Positions 58,402 to 64,000 of a stretch of 64,000 nt of DNA are shown in pieces (the stretch's first letter is position 1; every line of letters starts with the position of its first letter). The position numbers and the translations under genes are program-made. The notes below the pieces were generated by a model, which made no database searches, was not told the DNA's origin, and saw nothing but the letters and a program-made list of their open reading frames with translations. This stretch comes from Macrobrachium rosenbergii (taxonomy: Eukaryota; Arthropoda; Malacostraca; Decapoda; Palaemonidae): contig NC_089742.1 of assembly GCF_040412425.1 (NCBI RefSeq), forward strand, positions 72,673,771-72,737,770, in the 5' to 3' direction.

Positions 58402-60384
58402 CTTTCTCGTACAGATTCTGGTAAGGCAGCTATAGATGAATTTCTTGCATAGCAATAATAATGTCCTCCTTCAGAAGAGAATCCTGAGTGAACGACAACT
58501 CCATACAGGGCATAACGAGCATATGTCACTTCTTGTTCCACATGACATCTTCCCTCTGGTGTCATGCAACCAGAAGATTCTTCTGAACTGTTAATAAAAT
58601 CATCAGAAACTCGTTCAGGCACATAATTCATAATACCAGTACTGCTACAACTTGGCTGAGAATCTGAATAGTGCAGATCATCATGCATAGCATTTGCATG
58701 ACTACTTGGATATACATCACAACTTAAACTAGAACTTCCACCTGCATCGATGTGAGGCATAGTATTTGCACCTGAAGGATGCTTGGCAAGCACTTTAGCA
58801 TTACTGTTAATGCTATTTTCCTGGGAAGTACTGCAGTTATGTTGCCAAGCAGATTCAAAGTTTTTAACAGCACTGTTCAAGTAATTGCAAGTGGTTTTTT
58901 TCGGTCCATTACTATTAATAAGTTGCTTACATTTACATGAAATATCAACAGTTTCAACCTCTTGTTTCTTACTGGTACTACCACTACTTGCAGAAATGTA
59001 ATCACTCAAGTTACTCTTGGAGGTACTCACATCGTTGACTGTAACATCTTTCCCTGAGAAGTATCCTTGTAAAGAAGCACCTTTGCCCTGACTTAAACTA
59101 AAATTATCGCTTAGAATACCCTGCATAGAATATTTTATGGGTAGCAATAGTTCTTCCCCAAATTCAACATTTGTAAATACCTTCTGCCTCTGTCCTTTTG
59201 TAGTATCATAATAGAATCTTAACTGAGTCAGTATAAGATGCTCAGGAGGTTCTAAAATTTGAATGGAACGTTCTGCATCCTGTTTCCCACAACACCTGTC
59301 ACACTCGTACTGATTCTCACCTGTAAGAATTTCCGAAGTTAAGTAACTTGTTATCATATCTTCAATCTTGAGATCAACAGGGTTATCCTGCTGCTTTTGT
59401 CTACAAACACGTTCAGGATTTCTTCTGATGGCAGTGGTGGCATTATATCTATCTGCATCCTGGAAAGCTAAATGAATGTCAGTGAAAACATCTTTGTGTA
59501 CAGACTCTGTTTTACACTGAAGGCACTTGATACGAGTCGCCAACTTTCCACCAAATACCTTATGCACTAGACTAACAAAGTACTCACTATCAACACCTTC
59601 AATATTTGAATTTTCAGTAACAATTTCTTCAACATTTAGATCTTTATTAGATAAAATGGATGAATCTTTTGGACTTGGACTACTTGCACTGGGACTACGG
59701 AGTTCTGTATCTTCAGCTAAATCACCACTGATGCCACTGTCAGAACTATTATCAATATCTGAGGTCATCATCTCTACTTTACTAGACTTTGTTACAGATT
59801 GTGAGGCTCCACGATTTACATTATGTTTCCGTTTACAATGACTAGATTTTGAAGCATCATCTGGATGCCTTGATAATGTCTCCTCATTGTCAAAAGAGTT
59901 TTCCAAAATATCATACCCTTCTTCAGGAGACTTAAGAACTTTTCTAGTTTCTGAAATGTCTATGTTACTAGATACCAACAATCTACTTTTTCTATCCTGT
60001 TCATTGTTGTATTCAGTAGTCAATTCACCAGAACTATCTGCTAGATTTCCCTTGAATTGTTCTGTGATGTTATTGCAGTCCATAGCAGATTTACTTTTGT
60101 CAGCACAATTTTCTATGCCTGAGGAGTCCATTTCTACATCCATTTCAGAGGATGACATGCTCTTGTGAGCATGAATACTTTTTAACACACTGTTTGTCTC
60201 TGGACAGAAATCAACTTTGAGAGGTTGCTCAGCATCATTGAAATCTTCTGATGCAGAGTCATATGGTAAAGGCTGAAAATCAGATGCCAGGCTTGCAGTT
60301 TCACTTTCAATTATAATTCTTTCTTGATATTCAGGAAGCCTTTGTCCTGAGCGCTCTTCTTCATGGAGGGTGATCATCAGGTAC
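58402..60384 (-). CDS. USP35/38-like deubiquitinase, large catalytic-domain exon
   Basis: Ubiquitin-specific protease that removes ubiquitin from substrates. This 1983-bp exon lies between acceptor CATGAATCTTCTAG|GTACCTG and donor GAGAAAG|GTACTG. It opens RYLMITLHEEERSGQR, as in the YLLDRLHEEE segment of USP35/38. It then has an acidic, Ser-rich insert of about 250 residues, and a finger region with CLQC (about 59520) and CDRCC (about 59295) Cys pairs. RFYYDTTKGQRQKVFTNVEF follows, then a second Ser-rich insert. The exon ends with YALYGVVVHSGFSSEGGHYY, the His box, whose catalytic His is in GHYYCYAR (about 58455). The Cys box must lie in exons beyond the window. No stops or shifts are present. 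Assignment to USP38 versus USP35 is open. Confidence 0.9.
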
Positions 60385-60455
60385 CTAGAAGATTCATGAA
60401 ATTGATAAATGAACATCATATGAAACTTTTGTCATTATTTAACTGTTGCATAATA

Positions 60456-60715
60456 CAGGCAGTCCCCAGTTATTGGCAGCCTCAGTTTTATGGGGTTTGT
60501 CTAGCAACGATGATAACTAGATTTTCGGGGCCAATATGTGCCAATCTCTGTTTGTTGGCACCGTTCCCCACTTAACAGTGGCACCAATGCCCGGTCATTG
60601 GCGCCAATAAGCCGGAGTTTCGGCGCTATTATCGCCGATTATTGGTTATTGCCAATTTTTTATTATCGTCATCCCATCGGGGACTGAACCCCCACCGATA
60701 ACTGGGGATAGTCTG
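60456..60715. mobile_element. MITE of the CAGGCAGTCCCC family, copy 3
   Basis: 260 bp, tips CAGGCAGTCCCCAGTTATTG and (inverted) CAGACTATCCCCAGTTATCG, flanked by TA. It starts only 71 bp upstream of the acceptor of the large protease exon. Confidence 0.72.
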
Positions 60716-60717
60716 TA

Positions 60718-61600
60718 TGCACAATACAGCTCATTTGGAAGAGAATCCTTCACTATGTTATCAGTTATAAGTTGCATTGTTAGTCTTTATTAAAGGGTGG
60801 AAAGGCAGGGACTCAAATGTATATACTATATATAAACTATGTACTGTAATACAAAAATCTCAGTTTTAAAATTACCATGAACAACAAAGGATATGAGGGA
60901 CTGAGCTTTCAAGCTGTTCTGTTTGTTGTTTAACTTTGAAGAATGATGACTGGCTAATAATAGATAGTTCAGCGGCAAGTTGTATACAGCTGACAGAGCC
61001 GACTGGAATTTATTGAATGTTACACCAATTTTTATTGTAAATTAGATTATCATGACATCTGAATCACATTTCTTGACTCATGCATAGCTCACTGGAAGGA
61101 TTTATTCTTGTTTCTCATTTTATCTTGTTCAGCTAGTGTCTATGTTACCAGACGAAAAAAAGTGGTAATGAGTAGAGAAGAGTGAAAGAGACAGAGAGAG
61201 AAACTGGCAATGAGTAACTGTACCTACATGTATGCAAAAATAGACTAAAACATATATTTACTTAAACAAAATACAACATAACAGAAGATTGAATGATTCA
61301 CTGATTACGAGGTTTAGGACTTTAAGCCAAGAACTTGAATCTATCAGGGTTACTCAGCACCTTTGAATTTACAGTTTTCTTAAGAAACTATGAACTTTCA
61401 AGCTATTCCACGCAATAAAATATACATAGAAAATAAATAAGTAAATATATGCTAACTGTATTTCATCTAGAATCTTGGCCTCTCACAGGTACCTCATAAG
61501 GTTATCCACATCTAGTTTTTCTAAAATATTTTGAAATATCTTTACCATTTACAGTACGTGTTGGTCATATCTGGAGCAGTGAACTAATAAAAAGTTCAAC
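60718..61600 (-). other. USP35/38-like intron sequence, no other feature
   Basis: AT-rich intronic sequence. I looked for an upstream exon ending in a Cys-box or EYL-type motif and saw none. Confidence 0.45.
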
Positions 61601-64000
61601 AGACAATGAGCATACCTTGGGCACTGCCTCCTTACAAAATAAAATTATGGGTCAGTCAAGTATATCTTGTCCTAAGGCAAGTCTGATGAACCTCAAAGTT
61701 TCTGTTAGGGTTAGAGCCAGATATTCAAAAGTCAGTTACTCTTTTAACTTCCTTAATATTTATTACTGGAGGATAATACAGTTGACAACCACCTCTGTTG
61801 CCACCCACTGAAAATATAAGTTTTAATAACACCTTCCATATCAGTGTAGACCTTATTGATCACACATTTGCATCTTGCGGCATCTTCAGCCTCCCTTTGT
61901 AAGTTAATTAATTTCCTTGTATTCCCATATGAGTGGGAATCCAACAAAACTATATGGATTTATGCCCAAGGGTTAAGCTTTTCAATGCTTCCAAGAAACT
62001 TCTTGAGTCACTATAAATGCCAAATATTTACATTTTTTCTAATCACAACTTGCATAGCACAGACTATGGCTGTTGCTTCAGCAGTAAAAATCAGGAAGAG
62101 TATAGTAGTTTACCTTAGCTTACTAATTTTGTGATTTTGATCTATCAAAGTAAATTTTCCTTTCAATTTTATGAAAACTACCAACTTCTAAAAACTGAAT
62201 TTTTATTGCTTTATCTGGGTGATCTTCTAGTGAATATACACTGTTCTGGAATAAACCACGGGCAGATGTTATGTTGAAATTGTCTGATTTGGAAGGGTTT
62301 AGAAGATTTTGTTCCAAACCATCTTGACTTGCACACTGTCATCCTCTTAAATTTTGGATTTTCTTTGGATTCTCCCGGTGTAATTCAAACCCAGCTTGTG
62401 TCTACTTAGATCGAATTTTAGTTCATGTGAATCTACATAAAGGCTCTCAACAGCTTAAGTTCTGAAAGCTCCTTTGCAGATTCTAAAATCCATATTGTGC
62501 ACTACATAAAGTTCTTTTAGTTCTGATTTGGAAGCAGAGGAATATACCTGGCAGCCATAGTCAATGTGGATCTACGTATACAGTTATTCAATATTAACAT
62601 AGATATTGCATTGGCACCCCAGCTAAAACCACATACACCTTTTAAATTACTTAATAATTTTTTTACTTCACTTTAAAACTGACCATTGCAGTTTGACCAC
62701 CTCAGCTTTTCATATAAAATCATCACTAAAATTTTACTCCTTAGCACTGGATGCAATATCTCCATTTTGAGTAGGAGTTTGGATTGTTTCATTAGTTATA
62801 AATCTAAAAAAATAACAGCAACTGTTTTTGATGTAGAGAATCTAAATCTGTGTTCCTCTGCCACCTTGTTAATCACATTAATACTAACATCTTGTACAAT
62901 AAATGCAAAGTCATCAACAAATAAAGAGCCTCTTACAGGTGGAGATACATTTTCCTGAATATTATTAATGGGGGCAGTGAAAAGTGACACTAAAAACTCC
63001 CTCTTCTTGCAGAAAGGTATGTGTAATTCCCAACTCTTACTCTAAAGTATCTCTGATGAAAAGAACCTATTCTTTTTTTTATAATTTCTTTTATACATAT
63101 ATCACACAATTGCTTTACAATACCAAAACACCAAGTTGTGTCACACTTTTTCCAGGTCAAAGAAAACCTCTATAGTTTGACAATGCTAAGCAAAAAAAAA
63201 AAGGCTGAATTAGATTTGGTAACTTAATTAAGAAAGGGGTCTACTGGGGATCTATTTTTCCAGAATCCAAATTGGTAAGGTGACAGCATATTTTAACATC
63301 CAAATGCCATACAAGTTTGGTACTGACCATCTTTTCCATCAATTTACATGCACAACTAGTGAGGGTTATAGGTATTTAGCTTATCTGACTTTTTAATTGG
63401 AATGATCCGTGCAATTTTCTAGCTCCTTGTCAACATCTGTGTTTCCCATATTTTATTGATATCTAAATGAAATTCCTTGGATTTTTCTGAGAGATGCTAT
63501 AAAATTTTGCAAAGGATTGTTCTTCACCAGGGACAGATGGTTCAGTTTTCAGTAAAGCATCTTTTGTTCTCATAAAGTTAATCAAGTATTATAAGGCTCT
63601 CTATTATTTCCAGTCAGATCAAGAGAAATCTGAGCAATTACAAATGTTTTGAAATTGTGAAGAGTAATTTTTTCAATTTATTCTTTCTGAGAAATATTCT
63701 CCTAGTTTTTCTGCAACTTCTTAGGTTTGGTGATAAGATTTCCATTTATTGCAAGAGCAGGCACTGGTTCAAGAATGAATTTGCCACTAAGTTTTTCATT
63801 TCCCTCCTAAAAATTCTGGATGGCATTTTGGAGCTTATGCCACTGACATATAGCCATGATTTTCTTTTGGCTTTTTTGAAACTGCTCATTTATAAGTTTT
63901 CAGTATGCAGAACTGCTCCTTATATTTTATAGCATTTTCATACGAATTTTACATAATACAAAAAGCTTTATTCCACCAGTGAACTGCAGGTTTACAGGGC
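61600..64000 (-). pseudogene. LINE copy D (RT and RNase H), continues past the window end
   Basis: Minus-strand motifs, right to left: TLTSCACKLMEKMVSTKLVW-like RT wording (about 63370), VFFDLEKVWHNLVFWYCK (about 63150) and GSLFVDDFAFIVQD (about 62930, FVDD box). FSTSKTVAVIF follows, then RNase H remnants with FTAEATAIVCAMQVV (about 62070). It matches LINE copy C and the 51-kb fragment. Frames are broken throughout. Confidence 0.68.

Overview
This is eukaryotic, almost certainly arthropod, DNA, and the repeat content suggests a decapod crustacean (crab, shrimp, crayfish or lobster). It has spliced exons tens of kilobases apart, abundant non-LTR and DIRS-type retroelements, MITEs and GA-rich microsatellites. 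The decapod call is an inference. It rests on the DIRS-rich content and on a short interspersed repeat at 50.9 kb that I recall as common in decapods.

The only host gene I can support is on the minus strand. It is the 3' half of a ubiquitin-specific protease of the USP35/USP38 type. Three exons (58402-60384, 42313-42439, 12687-12947) join in matching phases across introns of about 16 and 29 kb. Together they encode most of the catalytic domain, the His and Asn/Asp boxes and a glycine-rich C-terminus ending FNTPSRVVF. The exons with the catalytic Cys lie beyond 64 kb.

Nearly everything else is mobile DNA in those introns and downstream of the gene. There are two complete but mutated DIRS-like tyrosine-recombinase retrotransposons (1225-9676 and 16356-24482). 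Each has inverted terminal repeats, an internal complementary region, gag, RT/RNase H and a recombinase. Both carry a conserved short 5' exon, spliced to gag, that encodes a Cys/His-rich domain. A third, distinct DIRS-like element (42475 to about 48 kb) starts only 36 bp from a splice acceptor of the protease gene. A 5.4-kb element with ~250-bp terminal inverted repeats (26594-31981) carries a decayed protein whose conserved acidic motifs look more like a PIN/FEN-type nuclease than a DDE transposase. It is the best candidate here for a poorly described system.

Fragments of a jockey/I-like LINE (25-26.6, 32-33, 34.9-38.2, 48.1-48.5, 51.1-55.6 and 61.6-64 kb, all minus strand) fill much of the rest. 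There are also a second LINE lineage around the first DIRS copy, a Ty3/gypsy gag-protease fragment, a possible BEL/Pao fragment, a Tc1/mariner-like transposase remnant and two MITE families.

The insertions are nested and give a relative order: DIRS copy 1 lies inside a LINE reading frame, DIRS copy 2 inside a MITE, the 5.4-kb TIR element inside a LINE, and one MITE inside another. All mobile coding regions carry frameshifts or stops, so none of these copies looks autonomous.
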